From assembly GCA_965247635.1 (NCBI GenBank), contig CBDFHJ010000002.1, forward strand, positions 1 through 53,789: 53,789 bases of DNA. The letters are read 5' to 3'. This DNA comes from CBDFHJ01 sp965247635 (lineage in GTDB: Bacteria; Chloroflexota; Dehalococcoidia; Lucifugimonadales; Australimonadaceae). Below, one piece after another: positions 34,140 to 42,670 of the stretch (position 1 is its first letter; each line of letters opens with the position of its first letter). The notes below the pieces were generated by a model that did no database searches, was not told where the DNA came from, and saw only the letters and a program-made list of their open reading frames with translations. Both the position numbers and the translations under genes were made by a program.

Positions 34140-35482
34140 AGCACCTCTCTATAGTCGGGGTCCCAGCCACCCAGCCGTCCTTCCTGGATCTGCTTACCAA
34201 TGGGCGTAGGGAATACTGGCTCGCCGGTGATGGGGGTCTTCCCTATGATGGACTGTTGCTCCAGTGCCATGTACTCCTCCTTGCTGACCCCCAGAAGTTC
34301 CATCAGGACGGGCTCGTTGTGCTGACCAAGGGTTGGGGCCGGGCCTTGTATCTTCAGGGGACTCTTTGAGAACTTGTACGGCCTCCCTATGAAGGGCCTC
34401 GTGCCAATGCCTCGCTCCTTCGAGAAGCTGACATATTCCAGAAACCCCCTGGCCTTGAGATGGGGGTCCAGATGGGTTTCCTTGTTGTTAAGTACCGGCC
34501 CCGCAGGTATACCTGCCGACTGTAGCATCTCCATAAGCTTGTATTTGTCGTATACCGAGGTCCATTGATTGAGAATGGAGTCCAACTCGTCGTGGTTCTG
34601 AACACGGGCCAGAACACCATCGAACCGGGGGTCTTGGCCCAGTTCAGGTTGACCCATGAGTTCGGATAGAGCCTGCCATTGGTCATCGGAGCCCACGGAG
34701 AGGGTGACCCACTCGTCTGCACCGGCGGCCCTGTAGCAGCCCTGAGGTGCGCGGAAGGGATGCCGGTTGCCGGTCCTCTGTCCCAAGCGGCCATTGACTG
34801 TGTAGTCCAGTATGTACTCGGAGATAGCCATAGCACCGGTCTGGTACATGGCCAGGTCTATCCACTGGCCCTGGCCGGTCCGGTTGCGGTAGCGCAGGGC
34901 GGCCCCGATGGCGAATAGGGCAGTCCAGGTGGAGAGAAAGTCCACGTAGGAGGCGCCCGCTCTCGCGGGTGGTCCGCCTGGGTAGCCGGTTATCCAGCAG
35001 AGGCCGTGAGTGCCTTCCAGTGTGGTTGCCTGGGCGGGATAGCCGGAGTAGGGGCCTTCTCCGTGCCCATAGCCCGTATTTGACACCATTATGATGTCGG
35101 GCCTGACCTTCCGGAGGCTCTGGTAGTCCAGAGCCCAGCCGCGCATTACCCTGGGGGTATAGTTTTCCATAACCACATCGCTGATGCTCACCATCTCCCG
35201 GAACAGGTCCCTGGCCCTGGCATCGGTGAGATCCAGGGTTATGGAGAGCTTCCCCCTCTGCAACAGGTTGTAGGTGGAGCATCGGTCCCACCAGTCTCCT
35301 GATACTTCGTTTTCTGGAAAGGAGCCGAACAGGCCGCCAGCGCGGGTGGGGTCTGTCCTTCCAGTACCCTCAACCTTGATGACCTCTGCCCCCATATCGG
35401 CTAGAAGGCCACCTGTATAGGGAAGCGCGAATATATAAGATGCGTCCAGTACCCGGATGCCCTCTAGTGGAAGCTTTTTCAT
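34109..35482 (-). CDS. CaiB/BaiF family III CoA-transferase, catalytic-type subunit
   Basis: 457 residues. The family III fold is shown by LEGIRVLDASYIFALPYTGG, LADMGAEVIKVEG, ITLDLTDARARDLF, and the interlocked-dimer C-terminal half with PAPTLGQHNEPVLMELLG. In the region of the catalytic Asp it reads ARAGASYVDFLSTWTALFA, keeping the Asp. It moves CoA between carboxylic acids; the substrate is unknown. It is 24 bp downstream of a second family III gene, and the pair likely forms one enzyme. ATG 35482 has GGAG 8 nt upstream. The last few codons (FSSDSSY) are encoded by the repeat module, so the C-terminal tail may have been changed by it. Confidence 0.9.
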   Translation of the reverse strand: MKKLPLEGIRVLDASYIFALPYTGGLLADMGAEVIKVEGTGRTDPTRAGGLFGSFPENEVSGDWWDRCSTYNLLQRGKLSITLDLTDARARDLFREMVSISDVVMENYTPRVMRGWALDYQSLRKVRPDIIMVSNTGYGHGEGPYSGYPAQATTLEGTHGLCWITGYPGGPPARAGASYVDFLSTWTALFAIGAALRYRNRTGQGQWIDLAMYQTGAMAISEYILDYTVNGRLGQRTGNRHPFRAPQGCYRAAGADEWVTLSVGSDDQWQALSELMGQPELGQDPRFDGVLARVQNHDELDSILNQWTSVYDKYKLMEMLQSAGIPAGPVLNNKETHLDPHLKARGFLEYVSFSKERGIGTRPFIGRPYKFSKSPLKIQGPAPTLGQHNEPVLMELLGVSKEEYMALEQQSIIGKTPITGEPVFPTPIGKQIQEGRLGGWDPDYREVLRVFSSDSSY

Positions 35483-35506
35483 GTCCGATACTCCTGGGTA
35501 GGTCTC

Positions 35507-36700
35507 CTAAATAATGTCAAGCTGGCGCTGCTGCACTAGGTCTGCAGCCGCATAGCCCATGTGGTCACAGTAGACGGCGACGTTGTGCTGCCCCAGGAGG
35601 GGAGCGGGCCGCCGTAGCTGGTAAGGGGTTAGGCTCAGATCGAAGAGCACCGCTGGCACCATCAACTTACCCATTACCGGATGGTCTACTTCCCGGAAAA
35701 ATTCCCGGGCCTTGAGCTGGGGGCAGCGTGCCAGGTCCTCTGGAGTCTGGACCAGGCCAAAGAGCATTCGCATCTCCGAGGCCGTGCGGAAAAGCTCCCA
35801 CTTTCCCCTGTCCTTGATGGCATCCAACAGGATAGCATCCAGCTCCTGGTCGTACTCCGTGCTCCGGGCCTGTCCGACGAACCGGGGTTCTAGCAATTGG
35901 GGCCTGTCGAAGAACTGGGCCACATCATTCCAGTCGGCGCCTCCCCCTGTCTGGGTTATAACCCAGCCGTCGGCGCAGGGCATGGGATGCCCGAACATAC
36001 TGCCCGCCGGATTGCGTCTGGTCTGTATAGCTCCAGTGAACGGGTAGAGGGTCTGGTTCGCAATCATAGTGGAGCTGACACACTCGGTGGTGGATATATC
36101 CAGGTGCTGGCCCTCGCCCGTCATCCCCTGAAAGAGTAGGGCCATGGAGGTTGCGGCGGCAGCATTCAGCCCCGCCTCATACTGGGCCTGGAACCCCCCA
36201 TGTTTCAGGGGGCCGCGGTCCATTGTGCCACTGATGCTCATAATAGCCCCCATTGCGTAGCTGACGATCTCCTCCCCAGCGTACTGGCTATATGGGCCAT
36301 ACTGCCCGAAGGGGGTGATGGAGGTTAGCACGAGGCTTGGGTTCAATCCCTCCAGTTCGTCATAAGCCAGACCCAGGGAGGCCATATAGCCGGGCCTGGC
36401 GGTTTCCACTATCACGTCGGCATCCTGAGCCAGCTCCTTGAGAATCTTCTTACCACCTTCGCTCTCGATGTTCAGGGTCACGCCCAGCTTATTGAGGTTG
36501 AGGATGAAGAAGAGCAGGCTTTTTTCAGGGTGCGGGTCATCTTTATAGAAGGGGCCCATACGACGTAGCGCAGCGCCACCGAGGGGCTCTACCTTTAGCA
36601 CCTCAGCACCGTAGTCAGCCAGCAGCCTGGCACAGAATGAGCCCGCTATGTCCTGGCTTAGGTCAAGGACCCGCACCCCTTCGAGTAGACCTTCTACCAT
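35507..36700 (-). CDS. CaiB/BaiF family III CoA-transferase, subunit lacking the catalytic Asp
   Basis: 397 residues: LEGVRVLDLSQDIAGSFCAR, LLADYGAEVLKVEPLGG, VTLNIESEGGKKIL, VIVETARPGYMASLGLAYDE. Where family members have V-A-D-L-A-A-G it reads FQAQYEAGLNAAAATS, so Gln or Tyr replaces the catalytic Asp. With the downstream gene keeping the Asp, a hetero-oligomer with one active site type is plausible, as known for other paired family III enzymes. ATG 36700 is preceded by AAGGAGGGA. The first gene of a two-gene minus-strand operon. Confidence 0.88.
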   Translation of the reverse strand: MVEGLLEGVRVLDLSQDIAGSFCARLLADYGAEVLKVEPLGGAALRRMGPFYKDDPHPEKSLLFFILNLNKLGVTLNIESEGGKKILKELAQDADVIVETARPGYMASLGLAYDELEGLNPSLVLTSITPFGQYGPYSQYAGEEIVSYAMGAIMSISGTMDRGPLKHGGFQAQYEAGLNAAAATSMALLFQGMTGEGQHLDISTTECVSSTMIANQTLYPFTGAIQTRRNPAGSMFGHPMPCADGWVITQTGGGADWNDVAQFFDRPQLLEPRFVGQARSTEYDQELDAILLDAIKDRGKWELFRTASEMRMLFGLVQTPEDLARCPQLKAREFFREVDHPVMGKLMVPAVLFDLSLTPYQLRRPAPLLGQHNVAVYCDHMGYAAADLVQQRQLDII

Positions 36701-37044
36701 ACTCCCTCCTTGAGGCCCCTATTTACTGAATGCCATATCACGGGCGGAGGGGATTTTATACCAGCAGGAACGAGAAGGCAATCCTCAGCAGTTTTCGGGA
36801 AGCAGCTCAGGTCTCCCACGCCCACGCCAGCCCTTTCGGGGCCCCTTGGTTGCCCCTCATAATATTTCATTCGTCTGAAATAGTTAAGAGTCGGTGGGTT
36901 AGACAGTTCTTCACGGGTCGGCAGGTATGTTCAGGTAGACATGATATAATGACCACTATGAAAATAATACGATGCTCAGAGAGAGATTGACAGGTTCTGC
37001 GATAAATTACACCCTAGCTGAATAAAAGCCAAGGAGAAGCAGCG
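36701..37044. promoter_or_regulatory. intergenic region with extended -10 promoter for glycyl-tRNA synthetase
   Basis: Between divergent genes. On the plus strand TGATATAAT at 36942-36950 is an extended -10; the -35 region is weak. AAGGAG at about 37031 is the ribosome binding site of the synthetase gene. No other gene is seen. Confidence 0.6.
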
Positions 37045-38385
37045 TTGATACACTTTCTTGAGCGTACCAACATGGATACGATTCTCTCCCTTTCCAAGCG
37101 GAGGGGGTTTCTTTTCCAGAGCAGCGAAATATATGGCGGCCTTAACGCCACCTGGGACTATGGTCCCCTGGGCGTGGAGCTAAAGCGCAACGTCAAAGAC
37201 GCCTGGTGGCGCTCGGTGGTACAGGGTCGGGACGATATGGTGGGGCTGGACGCCGCCATCCTCATGCACCCCCAGGTGTGGATAACCAGCGGCCACGTGG
37301 AGAGCTTCTCCGACCTATTGGTGGAGTGCAGGCACTGTCACCAGCGCTTCCGCACCGACGACCTCCCCGACCCTTCCCGTTGTCCCGGATGTAGCAATGA
37401 GGGGACATTCACCGAGCCACGCAGCTTCAACCTGATGTTCAGGACTTTCATGGGGGCGGCGGAAGACACCGCCAGCCAGGTCTATCTCCGTCCTGAAACA
37501 GCCCAGGGTATCTTCGTCAACTTCGCCAACGTGCTGGTAGCATCCCGCCGAAAGCTCCCATTTGGCATCGCCCAGATCGGCAAGTCATTCCGCAATGAGA
37601 TAACGCCTGGAAACTCCACCTTCCGGACCAGGGAGTTCGAGCAGATGGAGATAGAGTATTTTGTCAGGCCCGGCACCGACGAGCACTGGCTCAACTCCTG
37701 GGTTGAGGAGCGTTTCTCCTGGTACGTGAAGCATGGCATCCGGCGGGAGAATCTCCGGCTGCGCAGACATGGCGAGGATGAGTTGGCCCACTACGCCAAG
37801 GACTGCTACGACATCGAGTACCGCTTCCCCTGGGGCTGGGCCGAGCTGGAGGGCATAGCAAACCGCACCGACTACGACCTCAAACATCACGGAGAGGCCA
37901 GCGGCCAGGACCTCAAATACTTCGATGAGGAGCTCAAGGACCATTACTATCCCTACGTCATCGAACCATCGGGTGGAGTGGACCGTGCGGCCCTTGCCTT
38001 CTTCCTCGACGCTTACGATGAGGAGACAGATTCTTCATCGGGCAAGGAGGAGACACGGGTGGTGCTGCGGTTCCACCGGCACATAGTTCCCGTAAAGGTG
38101 GCAGTGCTGCCTCTAAGTCGCAACGAGAGGCTGACACCCACGGCCAGACAGGTACACGCCCTGGTGCGACAGCATCTCTCCACCCAGTACGACGACGCTC
38201 AGAGCATCGGACGCCGCTACAGGAGACAGGACGAGATTGGCACCCCCCACTGCGTCACGGTAGATTTCCAGACCCTGGAGGACAAGCGGGTCACCATCCG
38301 GGACCGGGATACCATGCAACAGATAAGAGTCCCTATAGGCAGCCTGGTGCGCATCCTCAGGGACAAGCTGGAGCACGGGTGGTAG
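37045..38385 (+). CDS. glyQS: glycyl-tRNA synthetase, alpha2 (single-chain) type
   Basis: Attaches glycine to tRNA-Gly; cytosolic class II enzyme. 446 residues, the length of the bacterial homodimeric form. Starts MDTILSLSKRRGFLFQSSEI, IYGGLNATWDYGPLG, then a Cys4 zinc knuckle (CRHCHQRF...CPGC), YLRPETAQGIFVNF, motif 2 GKSFRNEITP, REFEQMEIEYF, motif 3 EPSGGVDRAALAF, and a C-terminal anticodon-binding domain (KVAVLPLSRNERL, GRRYRRQDEIGTP). The preferred start is TTG 37045, with AAGGAG 9 nt upstream; ATG 37072 is the alternative and also matches the family's N-terminus. Confidence 0.95.
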   Translation: MIHFLERTNMDTILSLSKRRGFLFQSSEIYGGLNATWDYGPLGVELKRNVKDAWWRSVVQGRDDMVGLDAAILMHPQVWITSGHVESFSDLLVECRHCHQRFRTDDLPDPSRCPGCSNEGTFTEPRSFNLMFRTFMGAAEDTASQVYLRPETAQGIFVNFANVLVASRRKLPFGIAQIGKSFRNEITPGNSTFRTREFEQMEIEYFVRPGTDEHWLNSWVEERFSWYVKHGIRRENLRLRRHGEDELAHYAKDCYDIEYRFPWGWAELEGIANRTDYDLKHHGEASGQDLKYFDEELKDHYYPYVIEPSGGVDRAALAFFLDAYDEETDSSSGKEETRVVLRFHRHIVPVKVAVLPLSRNERLTPTARQVHALVRQHLSTQYDDAQSIGRRYRRQDEIGTPHCVTVDFQTLEDKRVTIRDRDTMQQIRVPIGSLVRILRDKLEHGW

Positions 38386-38466
38386 ACTACCGAAGGGGTT
38401 TGTCAAGATCATTCTTCAAGACCTAAATCAGTTTCCCATTGATGATCTTTTCAGGAGGTTATACTC

Positions 38467-39885
38467 ATGGCTACCCAGCAGAAAGTCAGGACCGAACGCG
38501 ACTCGATGGGTACTATGGAGGTGCCCGTAGACGCCTATTACGGCGCATCCACCCGGAGGGCGGAGCTTAATTTCCCCATCAGTGGCCTCCGCTTCCCACG
38601 CAGCTTCATCCGTGCCCTGGCTCTCATCAAGCTGGCGGCGGCCAGGGCTAACATGGGCCTGGGACTGCTGGAGGGCCACATCGGCAGCGCCATTGTGGAG
38701 GCTGCCCAGGAGGTGGCTGACGGCAAATTCGATGACCAATTCGTGGTGGACATCTTCCAGACAGGCTCCGGCACCTCCACCAACACCAATGCCAACGAGG
38801 TAATCGCCAACCGGGCAACGGAGATCATGGGCGGTCAGCGGGGCTCTCGATTGGTGCATCCCAACGACCACGTCAACATGGGTCAGTCGTCAAACGACGT
38901 TATCCCCACCGCCATACACCTCTCCGCACTCGCCGAGATAAATGAGAAATTGAACCCTGCTCTCGAGAAGCTGCATGCCGCTCTGGAGGAGAAAAGTGAC
39001 CAGTTCTGGCCCATCATCAAGACGGGCCGTACCCATATACAGGATGCCACACCCGTTCGCCTGGGGCAGGAGTTCAAGGGCTTTGCTGGACAGGTGGAAT
39101 ACGGATTCGGACGCCTGCGCCATGCCCAGGAAGAGCTATCCCAGGTGGCCCTGGGAGGCACCGCTGTCGGCACAGGCGTCAACACCCATTCGGAATTCTC
39201 CGGGCGGGTTTGCCAGGTACTCTCAGAGATAACGGGAGTCCATGTCCGGGAGACAGATAACCATTTCCAGGCACAGAGCACCCTGGACGCGGCGGTGGAG
39301 GCCAGTGGTGCACTGCGTACAGTGGCCATAAGCCTCCACAAAATTGCCAACGACATCCGATGGATGGGCTGTGGCCCCAGGGCAGGGCTTGGAGAGCTGG
39401 TCCTGCCGGAGGTGCAGCCCGGAAGCTCCATTATGCCCGGGAAGATAAACCCGGTTATAGCTGAGTCGGTGGTCCAGGTAGTAGCCCAGGTGGTGGGGAA
39501 CGACACCACGGTGGCTCTGGCTGGCCAGGGAGGGTACTTCGAGCTTAACACCATGATGCCCGTGGCTGCCTACAACCTTCTCCAGTCCATATCCCTGCTG
39601 GCCTCCTCCGCCGATAACTTCGCCGAGCAATGTGTGAAGGGCCTCAAGTCCACTGAAACGGGCCCAGCTATGGTGGAGAAGGGTCTCATGCTGGGAACCG
39701 CCCTGTCCCCGGCCATCGGCTACGACAGGGCCGCCGAGATAGCCAAAGATGCCGCCGCTACCGGTGGCACAATAAGGGAAGTGGCCAAGAAGATGACCGA
39801 CCTGACCGATGCGCAGCTTGACGAGTTGCTGGACCCGGTGAAGATGACTGAGCCAGGCCTGGGAGGCGGACCTGCGGGAGGATAG
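38467..39885 (+). CDS. fumC: class II fumarate hydratase
   Basis: Reversible hydration of fumarate to malate in the citric acid cycle; iron-free tetrameric enzyme. 472 residues. Motifs include ERDSMGTMEVPVDAYYGAST, FQTGSGTSTNTNANEV, HPNDHVNMGQSSNDVIPTA, TGRTHIQDATPVRLGQEF, and the family signature GSSIMPGKINPV. Aspartase has a similar fold, but the TGSGTS and the length fit fumarase. ATG 38467 follows CAGGAGG at 8 nt. It is 81 bp downstream of glyQS on the same strand, possibly co-transcribed. Confidence 0.94.
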   Translation: MATQQKVRTERDSMGTMEVPVDAYYGASTRRAELNFPISGLRFPRSFIRALALIKLAAARANMGLGLLEGHIGSAIVEAAQEVADGKFDDQFVVDIFQTGSGTSTNTNANEVIANRATEIMGGQRGSRLVHPNDHVNMGQSSNDVIPTAIHLSALAEINEKLNPALEKLHAALEEKSDQFWPIIKTGRTHIQDATPVRLGQEFKGFAGQVEYGFGRLRHAQEELSQVALGGTAVGTGVNTHSEFSGRVCQVLSEITGVHVRETDNHFQAQSTLDAAVEASGALRTVAISLHKIANDIRWMGCGPRAGLGELVLPEVQPGSSIMPGKINPVIAESVVQVVAQVVGNDTTVALAGQGGYFELNTMMPVAAYNLLQSISLLASSADNFAEQCVKGLKSTETGPAMVEKGLMLGTALSPAIGYDRAAEIAKDAAATGGTIREVAKKMTDLTDAQLDELLDPVKMTEPGLGGGPAGG

Positions 39886-39894
39886 CCCAAGGTT

Positions 39895-40028
39895 CAGGGT
39901 ATTTTCATCAGGTTTTAGCTACGAGCATCAATACACTCTCCCCATATCGGAGACCGAGGTGCCAAAACGTTACTGTTTCAAGTTGGTCGCCCATTGTGAT
40001 GGCTAAAACCAAATCTATAAGTGGTGAA
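39895..40028 (+). repeat. inverted intergenic module, copy B
   Basis: Copy of the module at 34003-34139 in opposite orientation. It begins ten bases after the fumC stop codon. It has terminal complementary arms GGTTTTAGC (39911-39919) and GCTAAAACC (40002-40010), so its RNA could fold back into a stem enclosing about 80 nt; an internal TCGG/CCGA hairpin is shared with copy A. The tRNA promoter's -35 box begins 27 bp after its end. Confidence 0.85.
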
Positions 40029-40055
40029 GGGGGCTGGAGGGCTGCTGAACATTTC

Positions 40056-40084
40056 TTGACACCCCCATGCCGCTACTGTAACCT
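40056..40084 (+). promoter_or_regulatory. probable promoter of tRNA-Met
   Basis: TTGACA at 40056-40061, 17-nt spacer, TAACCT at 40079-40084. The start would be about 55 bp before the mature tRNA. The -35 is perfect, the -10 is weak. Confidence 0.65.
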
Positions 40085-40145
40085 AGAAGTGTACAGATAG
40101 CCCATGCTGCCCTCGTTTCATCGCCACCAGTATCCTCCATAAAGA

Positions 40146-40220
40146 GGGCCCGTAGCTCAGCGGCAGAGCAGCCGGCTCATAACCGGCGGGTCCCAGGTTC
40201 GATTCCTGGCGGGCCCACCA
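40146..40220 (+). tRNA. tRNA-Met (anticodon CAT), CCA encoded
   Basis: Full cloverleaf: acceptor GGGCCCG/CGGGCCC, D-arm AGCTCAGCGGCAGAGCA, anticodon arm CCGG-CTCATAA-CCGG, T-arm CCAGG-TTCGATT-CCTGG, discriminator A and encoded CCA. Position 1-72 is a G-C pair, so it is not an initiator tRNA. It could also be the lysidine-modified tRNA-Ile(CAT), which sequence alone does not exclude. Its 3' end is the integration site of the element that follows. Confidence 0.93.
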
Positions 40221-41797
40221 TTTTGTACGGTAGACAGTACCAAGCCGTTCAGGGCCACCTTTTCGGCGACCCTTCCGGGTATCAAGCTATCGTCGGGCAT
40301 GGGAACAGTGTAACGCATCAGGGCGTTGCCGGGCATGACCACGATCTCCTTGACGAAGGACTCTATGAAGGCCCTGCGCTCGGTCAACTCGCTCTCGTTC
40401 AGGAACTCGCTCATGTCCTGGGCGTAGGCCGTAATGGTCTTCACGTCGTCCAGGACCTCCCTGCGCTGGGAGAGAATCGCCCTCGCCTCCTCAGCCGAAA
40501 TCTCAAGGCGCTGCTGCCGCTCCCGGTGGTCGCGGATGCGTGGAGTGACGTCGGCCATATCGAGGTCGGTGGTCTCCACGAGGTTGTAGAGCCGGTCCAA
40601 CCTGCGCCTTACGTCGGTAAGCTCCGAGTCGATGGTCTCAAGCCTCTTGCGCTGCTCGCGGGCCACGCCGTCCATCTCCTCGCCCACCACCTTCACGAGG
40701 GCGCGGATGCTGCCGTCGGTGAGGATGTTGGAGCGAATCTTATCGACGACAAGCTCCTCGAAGCGCCGGGCGTTGAGCCTGGGGGTATCGCAGGCGCCGC
40801 TGCCGCGCTTCATGAGCGACTGGCAGACGTAGTAGGAGAACTGGCCGCTCTTGGAGTCCTGGCCTGAGAGCGCCCTGTTGCAGGTCTTGCACTTGACCAG
40901 TCCGCTGAGCAGGTAGGAGCTACCGACCCTTCGGGGATGGTTGATCTTGGGTGCGCGGGAGCGCATCAGCTTGTTGACGCGGCGGAACTGGGCCTTGGAG
41001 ATGATGCCTGGGAACGCCTTGTCCACGCGCACCGGCTCGGCATTGTCCTTTGCCTTCGCGCCCCAGACCAGAGCGCCGGTGTAGACCTCGTTTCTGAGGA
41101 TGGCGTGGACGCTGGTCTTGCCCCAGAGCTTTCCCGCGGGGCTGGCGATGCCCTCGTCGTTGAGGGTGCGAGTGATGTCCAGCATTCCCCTTCCGGCTTC
41201 GGCCATGTCGAAGATGCGCTTGAGGATAGGTGAGGTTGCCGGGTCGGGTTTCAGGGTCGGGCGCTTCTTGGGACCGTCCAGCACCATGACCCGGTTGTAG
41301 CCGTAGGGCGTCCTGCTGGCGATCCAGAAGCCGCGAGAGGCGGCCTCTCTCATACCCCGGACGACTTCCTGGGCAAGATTTTCGCTGTAGAATTCGTCAA
41401 CGGACTCGATGATGCCTTCCAGTAGTCTGCCGGTGGAGGTGTCCTCAGCCTGCTCGGTGATGGAGACGACGCGGATTCCCTTGCGCCGGAGCATCGACTT
41501 GAAAGCGACGGCGTGCTCGCGCTTTCTGGTGAACCTGGAGAATTTCCAGACCAGAATCTCCCTGAAGGGGGCGTTGGGTTTGGCGGCCTCGTCGATCATC
41601 TTGCGGAACTCGGGCCTGTCGGCGATGCGTCCGCTCTCGGCCTCATCCACGTATGTGCGGGCGACGATGTAGCCGTTCTTGTCGGCGTAGTCCCTGAGCG
41701 CCCGAAGCTGTGCGGCAATGGACAGGTCCACGTCCTGGCGGTCGCTGGAGACCCTGGCGTAGAGGGCGGCCGGTGTGGGGTCGTGTCGTTCACTCAT
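40157..41797 (-). CDS. large serine recombinase (integrase of the element)
   Basis: 546 residues. Resolvase domain with catalytic Ser in ALYARVSSDRQ (residue ~17), WKFSRFTRKREHAVAF, the recombinase domain (ASRTPYGYNRV, ILRNEVYTGALVW), a zinc ribbon (CKTCNRAL...C...C) and a C-terminal coiled coil (LETIDSELTDVRRRLDRLYN). Catalyses site-specific integration and excision. The last ~17 codons (ARNRTWDPPVMSRLLCR) are read from the antisense of the tRNA-Met gene and stop in its D-arm, so the C-terminus depends on integration. ATG 41797 has GGAGG 8 nt upstream; a longer frame to 41881 lies inside the RHH gene in another frame. Confidence 0.93.
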   Translation of the reverse strand: MSERHDPTPAALYARVSSDRQDVDLSIAAQLRALRDYADKNGYIVARTYVDEAESGRIADRPEFRKMIDEAAKPNAPFREILVWKFSRFTRKREHAVAFKSMLRRKGIRVVSITEQAEDTSTGRLLEGIIESVDEFYSENLAQEVVRGMREAASRGFWIASRTPYGYNRVMVLDGPKKRPTLKPDPATSPILKRIFDMAEAGRGMLDITRTLNDEGIASPAGKLWGKTSVHAILRNEVYTGALVWGAKAKDNAEPVRVDKAFPGIISKAQFRRVNKLMRSRAPKINHPRRVGSSYLLSGLVKCKTCNRALSGQDSKSGQFSYYVCQSLMKRGSGACDTPRLNARRFEELVVDKIRSNILTDGSIRALVKVVGEEMDGVAREQRKRLETIDSELTDVRRRLDRLYNLVETTDLDMADVTPRIRDHRERQQRLEISAEEARAILSQRREVLDDVKTITAYAQDMSEFLNESELTERRAFIESFVKEIVVMPGNALMRYTVPMPDDSLIPGRVAEKVALNGLVLSTVQNGGPARNRTWDPPVMSRLLCR

Positions 41798-42059
41798 CTG
41801 TGCGTCCTCCTCGTGCTTTCTGCCTGGCCCGGAGCTCGTCCACCAGCCGCTCCACGTCCTCGGGGGCGATGCCCTGCTCACGGGCGCGGCGCTGTCCGTA
41901 ACGCACGAGGCTTCTCCACTCGCGGTCGTCCATGTAGAGGCGCAGGGCCTCCCGGATGAGCTGGCTCATGGTGCGGTCCTCCTCGGCCATCACCTGTCTG
42001 ACCCGCTCGGCCATCTCCGGGGGCAGGGAGAAGGTGATGACCTTTGTCGTCCTGGGCAT
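41790..42059 (-). CDS. ribbon-helix-helix (CopG/Arc-type) DNA-binding protein
   Basis: 89 residues. TKVITFSLPPEMAERVRQVM is the strand-helix start of an RHH domain, continued by RTMSQLIREALRLYM; a basic, charged C-terminal tail follows. Its end overlaps the recombinase start by eight bases, so both are made from one mRNA, and it may regulate integration or act as an antitoxin-like repressor. ATG 42059 follows AGAGGT at 6 nt. A TTGACA at 42126-42121 on the minus strand may be part of its promoter. Confidence 0.85.
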   Translation of the reverse strand: MPRTTKVITFSLPPEMAERVRQVMAEEDRTMSQLIREALRLYMDDREWRSLVRYGQRRAREQGIAPEDVERLVDELRARQKARGGRTDE

Positions 42060-42222
42060 GTTTTTACCTCTTGTAGTCATACTGGGTCTTACCCTTATCA
42101 TGGACGACCCGGCCTTCCGTTGTCAAGGGGGCGTGCCCCTGTAGCCCCTGTTACCCCCTGTAACGAGCGCTCGAAATGGTATAAAATGGGATGGTAGACC
42201 ATGTGACGGAGGGGTTCTCCCT

Positions 42223-42642
42223 ATGGGGACTTTCAAGTGGCCGCTGCGCATTTCCAGCATGGACGGCCAGCAGTCCCAGGACATAGAGGCGACGGTGGAC
42301 ACCGGCGCGTCGTTCACCACGTTGCCCTCTAGCCTTCTGCGGGAGTTGGGCATCGAGCCGACAGGTAAGCGCGGATTTCTGGTGGCGGACGGGCGGCGCG
42401 TCGAGATGGAGTACGGACAGGCGTGGGCTACGATAGACGGCGAGAGCGTAGTCACCATCGTGGTCTTCGGAGTAGAGGAGGCCCCTCCCCTGCTGGGGGC
42501 CTACACCCTGGAGGGCTTGGCCCTGGCGGTGGACCCGGAAGCTCAACGGCTGGTTCCCACCCACATGATCCTCTACCAGCACGTTGTGGCGCTCGCCGCG
42601 CACCTTCTCCCCGTAGATAGCCGCCATATCTCTGCCTCCTGA
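42223..42642 (+). CDS. retropepsin-like aspartyl protease family protein
   Basis: 139 residues. DIEATVDTGASFTTLPSSLL carries the D-T-G-A active-site motif of single-domain aspartyl proteases that work as homodimers; LGIEPTGKRGFLVADGRRVE and PPLLGAYTLEGLALAVDPEA complete the fold. The final ~30 residues (after QRLVP) differ from typical endings. It is the only plus-strand gene in the element, divergent from the RHH/recombinase pair. A TATAAA at about 42180 is a possible -10. ATG 42223 follows GGAGGGG. Substrate unknown. Confidence 0.82.
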   Translation: MGTFKWPLRISSMDGQQSQDIEATVDTGASFTTLPSSLLRELGIEPTGKRGFLVADGRRVEMEYGQAWATIDGESVVTIVVFGVEEAPPLLGAYTLEGLALAVDPEAQRLVPTHMILYQHVVALAAHLLPVDSRHISAS

Positions 42643-42670
42643 GTCCTACAGGAGCGTCGGCCCCCGATTC

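Noticed and set aside
40146..40220. Initiator tRNA-fMet
   Set aside because: The first acceptor pair is G-C, whereas initiator tRNAs have a mismatch there.
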